Shown here: positions 1-8,767 of the stretch, piece by piece | How positions within the stretch are numbered: position 1 is the first letter of the stretch | Layout: every line of letters starts with the position of its first letter | From: Paractinoplanes aksuensis | Lineage (GTDB): Bacteria; Actinomycetota; Actinomycetes; Mycobacteriales; Micromonosporaceae | NCBI RefSeq assembly: GCF_024137025.1 | Contig: NZ_JAMYJR010000017.1 | Span: forward strand, 1 to 64,000 | DNA length: 64,000 nucleotides | Direction of reading: 5' to 3' | The notes under the pieces: generated by a model | The model's database searches: none | What the model was told of the DNA's origin: nothing | Seen by the model: the letters and a program-made list of their open reading frames with translations, nothing else | Translations under genes and position numbers: made by a program

Positions 1-2
1 AC

Positions 3-158
<156 letters not shown>

Positions 159-160
159 GG

Positions 161-3151
161 TCAGCCGCTTGGGGTTGGTGATGGGTTTCCGGATGGGTTG
201 GCCGGGGCGGACGGGTTGGGCGCCGGGGTGCCGCCGCCGGCCGCGGTGCGGGCGGCCTCGAAGTTGGCCATGGCGGTTTCGAGCGCCTGCAGGGCCTGGC
301 CGTACCGGGCGAAGTCGCCGGACTGCTGGGCGCTGCGGACGTCGGCGATGGCCTTGTCGACGGCCGCCGCCGCCGTGGACAGTTCGCCGGTCAGGGCCGG
401 CGGGGGCGCGTTGGTGCCACCGCTGTTGTTGTTATTACCACCGGTGTTGTTGTTTCCGGTGTTGCTGTTGCCGCTCTGGGCGCGTTTGCCTTGGGCGACC
501 AGTTCGTCCAGGCCCTGTTTCAGGTTGTCGGCCAGCACGACGTAGGTGCCACCGTCGCCGTACGACATCAGGATCTTCTGCAGCTGCGGGGCCGCGTCTT
601 CCTGATTACCTGGTCGTACGTAGACCGGCTCCACGTAGAGCACACCACCGTCGACCGGTAGGGTGATCAGGTTTCCGTAGAGCACCTGGGACTGCGAGTT
701 GTTCGACAACAGGGTGAGCTCTTGCCGGGCGGTCGAGTTACTGGTCATCTTTTGATGGACCTGGACCGGGCCTGGTGTCACCGCCTGATCCGGTAGCTCG
801 AGCACTTCCAGCCGGGGCTCGTTGTCGACGTACGACCCGGATATCAGCGCGGCCAGGTTTTCCCGGTTGGCCGGGGTCACGCCGGCGGTCAGCTGGAACC
901 GCGTCTCGTTCTGTTCGGGCAGCTGCACGTTGAGATAGAACGGCGGCTGCTTCTGGTTGCTCGTCGGCGCGTCGGGCACGTTCGGCACCTGCCAGAAATC
1001 CTGACCGGAGAAGAACGCCTGCGGGTTGGTCACGTGGAACCGGGTGAGCAGGTTCCGCTGCACCTTGAACAGGTCTTGCGGGTAGCGGAAGTGCTCCTCG
1101 AGCGCGGCCGGCGTCTCGGCCTTGGGGACGATCAGGTCGCCGCCGAACGCCTTGTTCCAGGCCTTGAGCACCGGGTCATTGCCGTCGAACTCGTACAGCT
1201 TGACCGTGCCGTCGTACGCGTCGACGGTCGCCTTGACCGAGTTGCGCATGTAGTTGACGTCGTCGCGGGCCAGGGCGAACTGCCCCTGGCCGGTGAGTTC
1301 GTCCTGCGTCTCGGCGGCCAAGTTGATCTTTTGCGAGTACGGGTAGGAGTTCGACGTGGTGTAACCGTCGAGGATCCACACGATCCGGCCGTCGACGGCA
1401 GCCGGGTACGGGTCGCCGTCGATCGTCAGGAACGGTGCGACCTTTTCGACCCGCTCGCGGGGCTCACGGATGTACATGAGCTTGGAGTCGGCGTTGACCG
1501 CGTCGGAGAGCACGAAGTTGCTCTCGGTGTTCTTGATCGCGAAGACGAGCCGGCGGAAGAACGAGCCGATCGAGACGCCGCCCTCACCGGTGTAGGTGTA
1601 GAGCTCCTCACCGGCGTTGTTGTCCTCCTGCGGCCGGTCGAACTCGACCTTGCGGTTCGCGTCCTCCTGGCCGACGATCGCGTACTCGGAGGACTGCTCG
1701 CCGAAGTAGACCCGCGGCTGCGCGACCTTGATCTCTTCGGTCGCCGAGGAGCAGCCCGGCGGGCGGTCGTCGCCGAGGAAGCCGGAGACGAACACCGGCA
1801 GACCGCCGCAGAACTGGTTGGCCGGCGCCGCCACCAGGCCGTAGCCGTGGGTGTAGACGGTGTGCCGGTTGAGCCAGTTGCGCTGCTGCGTGGTCAGCTT
1901 TTCGTCGTTGATCTCACGCACACCGACCACGTAGTCGCCGGCCTTGCCGTCGATCGTGTAGCGGTCGACGTCGAGCTTGGCCCCGAAGTCGTAGAAGCCG
2001 CGCGACTGCTGCGACTGGGTGAACGCCTGCGAGACGATCTGCGGGTCGATCAGCCGGGCGTTCTGGGCGCTTGCGTTCGAGGCCAGGTTGGCCGGTGGCA
2101 CCACGGTGTTGGCCCGATAGGGCTCGGCCTTGGTGTTCTCGAGCCCGAAGGCCTGCCTCGTGGCGTCGATGGAGCGCTGGATGTACGGCGCTTCCTTCTC
2201 GCTCAGGCTGGGCTTGACCGAGAAGTTCTGCACGGCCAGCGGGTAGATGCCGCCGATGGCGACGGCCGAGATGGCCAGCAGGGCCAGCGAGACGCCGGGC
2301 CATACCAGGTTCCGCATCCACGCGTTGGAGAACACGATGATCGCGATCGCCACCACGATGGAGATGTAGGCGAGGATCTCTTTCGCCGGTAACAACGCGT
2401 TGACGTCGGTGTAGCCGGCGCCGTAGAGCCCGGGCGAGACGTGCTGCTCGAGCAGCAGGGCCCGCCGGTCGAGCACGTACGCCACCGCCTTGAGCAGCAC
2501 GAACAGCGCGACCAGGGAGGTCAGGTGGGCCCGCGCGGCGGTGGTCATCCGGTCGCCCACACCCTGCAGGCGTACGCCGCCGAAGATGTAGTGGACCGCG
2601 AGCGCGCCGAGCACCGAGAGCACGACGGCGGTGAAGGCCACCCCGAGCACGTAGCGCAGCATCGGGTAGTCGAAGACGTACCACCCGATGTCGACCTTGT
2701 GTTCCGGGTCCTGAACGCCGAAGCTCCCGCCGTTGCGGAAGAGCATCCAGTCCTTCCACCGGCCCTGCGCGGACAGGCCCGCGAAGAAGCCGATGATCAC
2801 CGTGAGCACGGTGATCCAGGTGCCCAGGCGCGGCGCCAGGATCATGCGGTAGCGCTCGAGGGTCGCTTGTTCGGCCGAGTGCGGCCGCAACATCGGGCGC
2901 AACCGGTACGCGAGGTAGAGGTTCCCGGCGATGATCAGCGCCACCACGGCGCCGACGGCCAGGAACAGGAGGAGGCGGGTGAGGAGGACACCGGAGAAGA
3001 CGTTGACGAAGTCGACCTCGTTGAACCAGAGGTAATCGGTGTACGCGTCGATGCCCCACCCGAGCAGCGTGAAAAGAAGGAAGACCCCGACCAGGACGCC
3101 GACGGTGACGCGACCGCGCCGGCTCATCCTTGGTAGAGGGCTGTTACGCAT
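161..3151 (-). CDS. UPF0182 family multipass membrane protein
   Basis: About 996 residues, the usual size for UPF0182/COG1615, whose function is unknown. The first third has about seven hydrophobic helices, starting with a segment rich in VGVLVGVFLLFTLLGWG. A large extracytoplasmic region with alternating polar and beta-like stretches follows (for example PRVYFGEQSSEYAIVG). The C-terminus is an Asn/Gly/Thr/Pro-rich linker plus an alpha-helical tail. A GTG at 3169 is in frame, but I prefer the ATG at 3151 because family members begin close to this point. It sits downstream of the PDZ-protease gene on the same strand, as its homologue does in mycobacteria. Confidence 0.93.
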   Translation of the reverse strand: MRNSPLPRMSRRGRVTVGVLVGVFLLFTLLGWGIDAYTDYLWFNEVDFVNVFSGVLLTRLLLFLAVGAVVALIIAGNLYLAYRLRPMLRPHSAEQATLERYRMILAPRLGTWITVLTVIIGFFAGLSAQGRWKDWMLFRNGGSFGVQDPEHKVDIGWYVFDYPMLRYVLGVAFTAVVLSVLGALAVHYIFGGVRLQGVGDRMTTAARAHLTSLVALFVLLKAVAYVLDRRALLLEQHVSPGLYGAGYTDVNALLPAKEILAYISIVVAIAIIVFSNAWMRNLVWPGVSLALLAISAVAIGGIYPLAVQNFSVKPSLSEKEAPYIQRSIDATRQAFGLENTKAEPYRANTVVPPANLASNASAQNARLIDPQIVSQAFTQSQQSRGFYDFGAKLDVDRYTIDGKAGDYVVGVREINDEKLTTQQRNWLNRHTVYTHGYGLVAAPANQFCGGLPVFVSGFLGDDRPPGCSSATEEIKVAQPRVYFGEQSSEYAIVGQEDANRKVEFDRPQEDNNAGEELYTYTGEGGVSIGSFFRRLVFAIKNTESNFVLSDAVNADSKLMYIREPRERVEKVAPFLTIDGDPYPAAVDGRIVWILDGYTTSNSYPYSQKINLAAETQDELTGQGQFALARDDVNYMRNSVKATVDAYDGTVKLYEFDGNDPVLKAWNKAFGGDLIVPKAETPAALEEHFRYPQDLFKVQRNLLTRFHVTNPQAFFSGQDFWQVPNVPDAPTSNQKQPPFYLNVQLPEQNETRFQLTAGVTPANRENLAALISGSYVDNEPRLEVLELPDQAVTPGPVQVHQKMTSNSTARQELTLLSNNSQSQVLYGNLITLPVDGGVLYVEPVYVRPGNQEDAAPQLQKILMSYGDGGTYVVLADNLKQGLDELVAQGKRAQSGNSNTGNNNTGGNNNNSGGTNAPPPALTGELSTAAAAVDKAIADVRSAQQSGDFARYGQALQALETAMANFEAARTAAGGGTPAPNPSAPANPSGNPSPTPSG

Positions 3152-3206
3152 AACCAACGGAGGCTCCACATATCAGTCGGGCCGGTGTCTCACAGTACGT
3201 CATCTG

Positions 3207-4232
3207 TCACTCAGCCGAGCACGGCTTCGCAGTGCCGCCCCCGGTGAAGGTCTTGAGCGCGGTGAGTGCGTCGTCCACCGTGGCCACCTCGGCCATCGGC
3301 AGACCGTCCACAGCGTTGCGCAGTGCCTCGGCGCAGTTGCCCTTGGGCACCAGGAAGATCTGAGCGCCGGCTTTCTTGGCGCCGACCAGTTTCTGCGGGA
3401 TGCCGCCGATCGGGCCGACGTTGCCGTCGTTGTCGATCGTGCCCGTACCCGCAATGATCTTTCCGCCGGTCAGGTCGGCCGGCTCGAGCTTGTCCATGAT
3501 GCCGAGCGTGAACATCAGCCCCGCGCTCGGTCCGCCGATCTTGTCGAGGTCGATCGACACCTTGAACGGCGCGTTCTGCTTCGTGTCGATCTCGATGCCG
3601 AGCCGGGGCACGTTGTCCTCGGCCGCCTTGGTCGTGACCTTGGCCGTGGCGGCCTTCCCGGCCCGGGTGTAGGCGACGGTCAGCGTGGTGCCGGCCGGTT
3701 TGGCCCGGACCAGCTCGGTCAGCTTGCCGGGATCGGTGACCTTGGCCCCGTCGACCGCGGTGATCACGTCGCCGGCCTCGAGGATGCCGGTCGCGGCGCT
3801 GCCGTCGCTGACCTTCTCGACCACGGTCTGCACCGGGTAGCCGAGCTTGGTCAGGGCGACCGTGATGGCGCTGTCCTGCGAGGCCGTCCACTCCTCGGCG
3901 TTCTGCTGCTCGACCTGCTTCTCCGTACGGTCGGGCGGGTAGATCAACTCACGCGGCACGACCGCGTCGGACGAGTTGAGCCAGCTGCTGATCGCCCACA
4001 CCAGTTCGACCTGCGACTGCACGTTCACCGTGGTCAGCCGCAACTGGCCGGACGACGTCGTGGTCTTCGCCTCCGTCACCTGGATAACCTCGGCGCCGTT
4101 GTCCGAACCGAGTGTGTTCACCGTCGGGCCGGGTTTCAGCACGACGTACGGCAGGGGTGCGGCCATCACACCGACGGCCAGCAGGGCGGTGATCAGGGCG
4201 CCGAGGATTACGGTGACACCACGACGTCTCAT
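3207..4232 (-). CDS. Membrane-anchored PDZ and Lon-type (S16) serine protease, YlbL-like
   Basis: 341 residues. An N-terminal signal anchor (residues 7-24) is followed by a PDZ domain (about 130-200, with LEAGDVITAVDG) and a Lon-like proteolytic domain (about 225-300). The Ser-Lys dyad is visible: Ser236 in GGPSAG and Lys281 in GGIPQK. The family has no ATPase domain and probably cleaves membrane or envelope substrates from outside the membrane. The frame stays open far upstream on this strand, antisense to the DUF2342 gene, but the ATG at 4232 directly precedes the signal anchor and is the natural start. It is divergent from the metalloprotease gene at 4323. Confidence 0.93.
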   Translation of the reverse strand: MRRRGVTVILGALITALLAVGVMAAPLPYVVLKPGPTVNTLGSDNGAEVIQVTEAKTTTSSGQLRLTTVNVQSQVELVWAISSWLNSSDAVVPRELIYPPDRTEKQVEQQNAEEWTASQDSAITVALTKLGYPVQTVVEKVSDGSAATGILEAGDVITAVDGAKVTDPGKLTELVRAKPAGTTLTVAYTRAGKAATAKVTTKAAEDNVPRLGIEIDTKQNAPFKVSIDLDKIGGPSAGLMFTLGIMDKLEPADLTGGKIIAGTGTIDNDGNVGPIGGIPQKLVGAKKAGAQIFLVPKGNCAEALRNAVDGLPMAEVATVDDALTALKTFTGGGTAKPCSAE

Positions 4233-4322
4233 GCGCGAGAGACTATCGCCCCTGCCTGAGTTCTCTCTGAGCTGACACCGCCGCGGGTCCCGAGCGGGCA
4301 TTTCGCGCGTACGGTTGGCTAC

Positions 4323-5582
4323 GTGCCTGATATCCCGTTCGGCTTCTCCCTGCCGGGTGCCCAGCCACCCGACCCCTCCGACCCGCAGCAGATGCAGCAG
4401 TTCATGGCGCAGCTGCAGCAGATGTTCGCCGGGCCCGGCAGCGGCCCCGTGAACTGGGACCTGGCCCGGCAGGTCGCCGCCAGCCAGCTGTCCGCCGCCG
4501 GCGACCCCGCGGTGAACATGTTTGAGCGCCATCAGGTGGAAGAGGCGCTGCGCCTGGCCGACCTGTGGCTCGACCCGGCCTCCGCGCTGCCCAGCGGTAT
4601 TCGTACGGCGACCGCCTGGAACCGCAACGAGTGGATCTACAACACGCTCGAGGTGTGGAAGAAGCTGTGCGACCCGATCGCCGGTCGCATGGTCGGCGCC
4701 ATGGGCGACCTGGTTCCCGATGAGGCGAAGGCCCAGCTCGGTCCCATGCAGTCGATGGTGGCGACGCTGGGTGGCGCGCTGTTCGGCGGCCAGCTCGGTC
4801 AGGCGCTGGGCCAGCTCGCGGCCGAGGTGCTCTCGGCCGGCGACATCGGCCTGCCGCTCGGCCCGACCGGCACCGCCGCGCTCGTCCCGGCCAACATCAA
4901 GGCCTACGGCGATGGCCTCGAGATCCCCGAAGACCAGGTACGCCTGTACGTGGCCCTGCGTGAGGCCGCCCACCAGCGCCTCTTCGGCCACGTGCCGTGG
5001 CTGCGGGCCCACGTGCTGAACGCGGTCGAGACGTACGCGAACGGCATCACGGTCAACCGCGAGGCCATCGAGGACGCGATGAGCCGGGTCGACCCGGCCG
5101 ACCCCGAGTCGATGCAGGCCATGGCCCTCGAGGGCATCTTCACCCCCGAGGACACGCCGCAGCAGAAGGCCAGCCTGGCCCGCCTCGAGACGGCGCTCGC
5201 GCTGATCGAGGGCTGGGTCGGCCACGTGGTCGACCGCGCTGCCGGTGACCGGCTGCCGTCCGTGGTCCAGCTCGGTGAGGCGTTCCGCCGCCGCCGGGCC
5301 GCCGGTGGCCCGGCCGAGCAGACGTTCGCCGCGCTGGTCGGCCTCGAGCTGCGTCCCCGCCGCCTGCGCGAGGCGGGCGCGCTGTGGGCCGCCGTCACCG
5401 ACCACCGCGGGGTGCAGGGCCGTGACGCGCTCTGGGGTCACCCCGATCTGCTGCCCACCGACGAGGACTTCGCCGACCCACAGGCCTTCGCCCAGGGCAG
5501 CGCCGACTGGGACATCAGCGAGCTCGACAACCTGGGCAAAGGCCCCGAAGAGGGCGAGAGCAAGGGCGAGACCAAGGAGTAG
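4323..5582 (+). CDS. DUF2342 zinc-dependent metalloprotease family protein
   Basis: 419 residues starting with GTG. The Gln/Pro-rich N-terminus (PQQMQQFMAQLQQMF), the glycine-rich centre (GGALFGGQLGQALGQL) and the block LREAAHQRLFGHVPWLR identify the actinobacterial DUF2342 family, also annotated as a coenzyme F420-associated hydrolase. The two His in AAHQRLFGH probably bind metal, by analogy with the family. An acidic tail ends the protein (GPEEGESKGETKE). Its position next to the PDZ protease and UPF0182 genes is conserved in mycobacteria. Its substrate is unknown. Confidence 0.9.
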   Translation: MPDIPFGFSLPGAQPPDPSDPQQMQQFMAQLQQMFAGPGSGPVNWDLARQVAASQLSAAGDPAVNMFERHQVEEALRLADLWLDPASALPSGIRTATAWNRNEWIYNTLEVWKKLCDPIAGRMVGAMGDLVPDEAKAQLGPMQSMVATLGGALFGGQLGQALGQLAAEVLSAGDIGLPLGPTGTAALVPANIKAYGDGLEIPEDQVRLYVALREAAHQRLFGHVPWLRAHVLNAVETYANGITVNREAIEDAMSRVDPADPESMQAMALEGIFTPEDTPQQKASLARLETALALIEGWVGHVVDRAAGDRLPSVVQLGEAFRRRRAAGGPAEQTFAALVGLELRPRRLREAGALWAAVTDHRGVQGRDALWGHPDLLPTDEDFADPQAFAQGSADWDISELDNLGKGPEEGESKGETKE

Positions 5583-5588
5583 GTCCGG

Positions 5589-6185
5589 TCAGCCGCCGAG
5601 CAGCGCGCGCGTGTTCTCCCAGCCCTCCAGGGCGGGGTCCAGGCTCGCCAGCTCGGCGGCCCCGCGCAGCCGCCGCCACTCGGGGGTCGACGAGACGTCA
5701 CCGGGCCGGGGCGCGTTGCGCCGCAGCACCTGGGCCGTGGCGTCGTCGAGCGTGTGGTCGGCCAGCCAGTCCGGCGCCGGCAAGCTCGTGGCCAGGCCGA
5801 ACAGCCCGTTCCCGGGGCCGCCCGGGGCCACCGCGACGGCCTTGTTCTCGAGCGGTCGCAGCAGCTTCCCCAGGATCATCCCCGGCACATCGGGCGCGTC
5901 GGCTGCGATCACGGCGGCCTGGTCGAACCCGTCCGCGGCCGCCGCGGCCAGCACGGGCAGGTAGGTCGGGGTCGGCACCTCGTAGACGGGCATCCCGGGC
6001 CAGGCGATCTCTTCGGCCAGCTTCAGATCGTCGGCCGTGGCCGCGATGGCCCCCTCGGCCTGGGCCAGCCGGGCCAGCAGGTCGACGACGTCCTCGGCCA
6101 GCGCCGCCCGCCAGGCGGTGAGATCAACCCCGGGCGGGCTCCACGTCACCGGCACCAACAGCGCTGCAACCACCCGTCTGACCAC
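5589..6185 (-). CDS. Uncharacterised protein, possible nucleotidyltransferase-like fold
   Basis: 198 residues, Ala/Leu-rich. A central stretch, AAVIAADAPDVPGMILGKLL followed by a GLFGLA segment, resembles the GDSPDLP and GGYYLIGL elements of the DUF2064/CofC nucleotidyltransferase-like fold. That is only a by-eye similarity. There is no signal peptide or membrane helix. The gene is convergent with the DUF2342 gene (6 bp between stops) and lies just downstream of the M48 peptidase on the same strand, 9 bp from its stop, so the two are probably co-transcribed. Confidence 0.75.
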   Translation of the reverse strand: MVRRVVAALLVPVTWSPPGVDLTAWRAALAEDVVDLLARLAQAEGAIAATADDLKLAEEIAWPGMPVYEVPTPTYLPVLAAAAADGFDQAAVIAADAPDVPGMILGKLLRPLENKAVAVAPGGPGNGLFGLATSLPAPDWLADHTLDDATAQVLRRNAPRPGDVSSTPEWRRLRGAAELASLDPALEGWENTRALLGG

Positions 6186-6194
6186 GGGCCCAGA

Positions 6195-6728
6195 CTAGTC
6201 GTCGGCGAGGACCAGGCCGGTCGCGGCGGAGATGCCCTCGAGGTAGCCCCGGGCCCGTTCGGCCTTGGGGAAGCGGTTGACCAGGTCCCAGAAGTCGGCG
6301 CTGTGGCTGGGCACGACCAGGTGGGCCAGCTCGTGCAGCAGCACGTAGTCGATCACCCAGTCCGGCATCTCCTGGATGCGGTGGGAGATGCGGATCGTGC
6401 CGTCGTCAGGGGTGCAGGAGCCCCAGCGGCCGTTCTGGTTGGTGACCCAGCGCACACTGGCCGGCCGCACCCGGGCCGTGTGGTCGGCGAGGTAGCGGCT
6501 GGTCAGCCGGCGGGCCCGGATCAGCAGCTCGCCGTCGGTGCGCTGGATGCGTTCCTCGCGGGCGGCCAGCCGGGCCAGCATCCGCTCGACCCATTCGGTC
6601 TCTTCGGCGCGGGAGAACCGGTCGGGGATGAGCACGACCACGCGTTCGCCGTCGCGGTAGGCGGACACTGTGCGCCGACGGCGCTGACTGCGCCGCACTT
6701 CGACAACAGGCTTCCGCGTCCGGGCCAT
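6195..6728 (-). CDS. YgjP/SprT-like M48-type metallopeptidase
   Basis: 177 residues. The zinc motif HELAH is at residues 132-136, with the downstream histidine and family block PSHSADFWDLVNRF. The segment NGRWGSCTPDDGTIRISHRI is typical of the YgjP (DUF45) family. The very basic N-terminus (RRSQRRRRTV) precedes the beta-rich half. It is a cytosolic protein whose physiological substrate is unknown. The ATG at 6728 is the only good start. It is divergent from the DUF5679 gene. Confidence 0.9.
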   Translation of the reverse strand: MARTRKPVVEVRRSQRRRRTVSAYRDGERVVVLIPDRFSRAEETEWVERMLARLAAREERIQRTDGELLIRARRLTSRYLADHTARVRPASVRWVTNQNGRWGSCTPDDGTIRISHRIQEMPDWVIDYVLLHELAHLVVPSHSADFWDLVNRFPKAERARGYLEGISAATGLVLADD

Positions 6729-7197
6729 TACCGGCTCGCGCGGCCCAGATTCGGGTTCACGTTGAGACGCTAATCCGTGAGACCCATGTCACCGCAAGAG
6801 TACGGCGGACGACACCCGTGAGATTTGTGTACTTCGTCCGCGTATCACCGAAAAAATTTTCCACGGCCGCAACATCGGCGCCAGTTGGCGAACCTAGCTC
6901 ACCGAGTGATCCGACGGCCAACGCGATCAACGTCCCATTTCTGCCCGTTTGATGGCACCGTACGGCGTGTTGCACCACAACATCCCAAAAAGGGCGTTTC
7001 GGGCGGGCAGACTCACGTCGTCGGTGACACCGCCGACGCCGCGCTGACATGGAACTGGCCTGACCTGGGTAGTGACCGCCCCGATGGGTGGCCACATCCG
7101 TGTGGTCTCGGAGCGGTCCAGCGCCGAACACAGGTCGCGGCCTGCCACCGCGAGCAGGCATGGGCCGACCCGGCCGACAACATGACGAGGAGGAACC
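6729..7197. other. Divergent intergenic region, 469 bp
   Basis: Lies between the M48 peptidase gene (minus) and the DUF5679 gene (plus). It is clearly AT-richer than its surroundings near 6838-6860 (a run with AAAAAATTTT). I see no convincing gene; overlapping frames here have poor codon bias and no ribosome-binding site. It must hold the promoters of both neighbours. The only clear signal is AGGAGG at the right edge, which serves DUF5679. Confidence 0.5.
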
Positions 7198-7359
7198 GTG
7201 GCCGACAACACGTACAACGGCTACTGCGTGAAGTGCAAGGAGAAGCGCGACTTCCAGGGCACCGTAGAGGTCTCGAAGACGGGCATGAACATGGCCAAGG
7301 GCAAGTGCCCGGTCTGCGGCACGACCGTGAACCGCATCCTGGGCAAGGCCAAGGCCTGA
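7198..7359 (+). CDS. DUF5679 small zinc-ribbon protein
   Basis: 53 residues starting with GTG, preceded by a strong AGGAGG with 5-nt spacing. Two Cys pairs, CVKC (residues 10-13) and CPVC (37-40), form an apparent zinc ribbon. The end KGKCPVCGTTVNRILGKAKA matches DUF5679. Many Lys residues suggest nucleic-acid or ribosome binding, but the function is not established. It is probably monocistronic, with a strong hairpin starting 72 bp after the stop. Confidence 0.9.
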   Translation: MADNTYNGYCVKCKEKRDFQGTVEVSKTGMNMAKGKCPVCGTTVNRILGKAKA

Positions 7360-7431
7360 GAAGTTAGAACGGCTCCGCGAGCTTGGTCCCACTAGGCCAA
7401 CATCGAGCCCGCGACAAGGCTGTTCACCCAC

Positions 7432-7458
7432 CCGGGGAGGGCGGGTCGCCCTCCCCGG
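7432..7458 (+). terminator. Perfect 12-bp GC hairpin after the DUF5679 gene
   Basis: CCGGGGAGGGCG and CGCCCTCCCCGG pair perfectly around a 3-nt loop. There is no clear U-tract, which is common for actinobacterial terminators. It probably ends the DUF5679 transcript and insulates the DnaA-box cluster downstream. Confidence 0.65.
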
Positions 7459-7511
7459 TACTTCTCGCCGCAGAGCCATATCCACACCCTCCGAAGCACG
7501 TTGAGTGAGGT

Positions 7512-7594
7512 TGTGGATAAACCCCCAGGCCTGTGGATAACTTCCTGAAACCTGTGGACAAAGCGTGTCCGGGGCCGTCCGGCCCTGTGGACAA
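7512..7594 (+). promoter_or_regulatory. Cluster of four direct-repeat DnaA boxes
   Basis: TGTGGATAA occurs at 7512-7520 and 7532-7540, and TGTGGACAA at 7553-7561 and 7586-7594. These are the complements of TTATCCACA (E. coli consensus) and TTGTCCACA (Streptomyces-type consensus). All four are in the same orientation, with starts 20, 21 and 33 bp apart, upstream of the ThiF-like gene. This is not oriC, since neither dnaA nor dnaN is adjacent. A DnaA-titration or DnaA-regulated promoter site is the likely meaning. Confidence 0.75.
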
Positions 7595-7634
7595 CTTATT
7601 CGCTCCGCATCCTTGCAGTGACATCCTGTGATGC

Positions 7635-8690
7635 GTGAACCGTCCCACGCTCATCCCCGGCCTCCCCCGCGTCTGGCGCGAGGGCGGCGAGTTGCAACTC
7701 GGCTCCGACCCGGCCCGGGCGTTCGTGCTGCGCCTTCCCCACCCTCGAACGGCCCAGGTGCTCGACCTGCTCGACGGCACCCGGCCCGAGCGACTGGTCC
7801 TGATCCACGCGGCCGCCCAGGGCATCCCGGTCGAGGACGCCCAGGCCGTGGTCGACTCCCTCCGCGCCGCCGGGCTGGCCGTTCCCGCCGCCTCGCTGCT
7901 GCCGCACTCCATCCCGTCCGTGCACCGGCTCACCGGCGAAGCCGCCGTCCTGGCCCTGCGCGGCGGCACCACGCGCTCTCCCGCGTCCCGCCTGCGCCGC
8001 CGGCACGCCGCCCGGGTGGTGCTCAGCGGTCAGGGCCGGTTGGGCGCATCGATCGCGGTGGCGCTGGCCGAGGCGGGTGTCGGTCACGTTCACCCCGACC
8101 TGCCGGGGTCGGTCCACCCGGGCGAGCTGGCCGGTGGTCCGCTCCGCGGGTCCGATGTCAGCCGGCCCCGGGCCAAGGCGGTCATCGCAGCCCTGGAACG
8201 GGTACTTCCCGGCATGGAGACCAGCGCCATCCGCGGCGGGCCGGCCACCCTGGTCGTGCAGCTCGACTCCGACATGCCTGTCACCCTGCTCGCGGCCGCC
8301 CACGCCCAGCGCCGTCAGCCCCACCTGGCGGTGACGATCCGCGACGGCGCCGCGGTGATCGGCCCTCTGGTCCCGGCCACCGGCGGCCCTTGTCTGGCCT
8401 GCCTCGACCTGCATCGCCGCGATCGGGACGCGGCGTGGCCGGGCCCCCCGTCCCGCACCGGGCCCGAGCCGTGCACCGTGTCGACCCTGCTCACCGCCAC
8501 CGCGTACGCGATCGAAGAGATCCTGACCTTCATCGACGGTGGCACGCCGGAAACTCTCGGCGTCACGACCGAGCTGACCTCGCCGTCCCGCCTGCGTCGG
8601 CGGACGTGGCCGGTCCACCCGGCCTGCGACTGCTCCCGCCCACCACGCCGCCGCGGCCGGCCCGCGCCACCGGGAAGCGGTCAATCGTGA
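7635..8690 (+). CDS. ThiF/E1-like adenylyltransferase-fold protein
   Basis: 351 residues, GTG start. The N-terminal 120 residues look like a winged or leader-binding domain. A Rossmann-type segment follows (VVLSGQGRLGASIAVALAEA, about 137-156). A structural zinc site is visible as CLAC in GPCLACLDLHRRDRDAAWP and CDC near the C-terminus. This layout is typical of ThiF-family or cyclodehydratase-like proteins of RiPP clusters, but no precursor peptide, YcaO or dehydrogenase gene is nearby. The canonical R-x5-N/K adenylation residues are not obvious, so catalysis is uncertain. The stop overlaps the following open frame. Confidence 0.8.
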   Translation: MNRPTLIPGLPRVWREGGELQLGSDPARAFVLRLPHPRTAQVLDLLDGTRPERLVLIHAAAQGIPVEDAQAVVDSLRAAGLAVPAASLLPHSIPSVHRLTGEAAVLALRGGTTRSPASRLRRRHAARVVLSGQGRLGASIAVALAEAGVGHVHPDLPGSVHPGELAGGPLRGSDVSRPRAKAVIAALERVLPGMETSAIRGGPATLVVQLDSDMPVTLLAAAHAQRRQPHLAVTIRDGAAVIGPLVPATGGPCLACLDLHRRDRDAAWPGPPSRTGPEPCTVSTLLTATAYAIEEILTFIDGGTPETLGVTTELTSPSRLRRRTWPVHPACDCSRPPRRRGRPAPPGSGQS

Positions 8691-8767
8691 TGGACTTTCA
8701 TGGTTCTATCGGACAAATGGCATTGAGGCGGGCGGTCGAAGCTCCCGACTTCGGTCACAATGATCTG

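Noticed and set aside
4233..5441. N-terminal extension of the PDZ protease on the minus strand
   Set aside because: The frame stays open antisense to the DUF2342 gene, as often in GC-rich DNA. The signal anchor begins at the ATG at 4232, so the extension is not coding.
6757..7485. Minus-strand gene across the DUF5679 locus
   Set aside because: It is antisense to a convincing zinc-ribbon gene with AGGAGG, and its own codon use is random.
7512..7594. Chromosomal origin of replication
   Set aside because: Four DnaA boxes are too few for an actinobacterial oriC, there is no AT-rich unwinding element, and dnaA, dnaN and gyrase genes are absent. A regulatory or titration cluster is the better reading.
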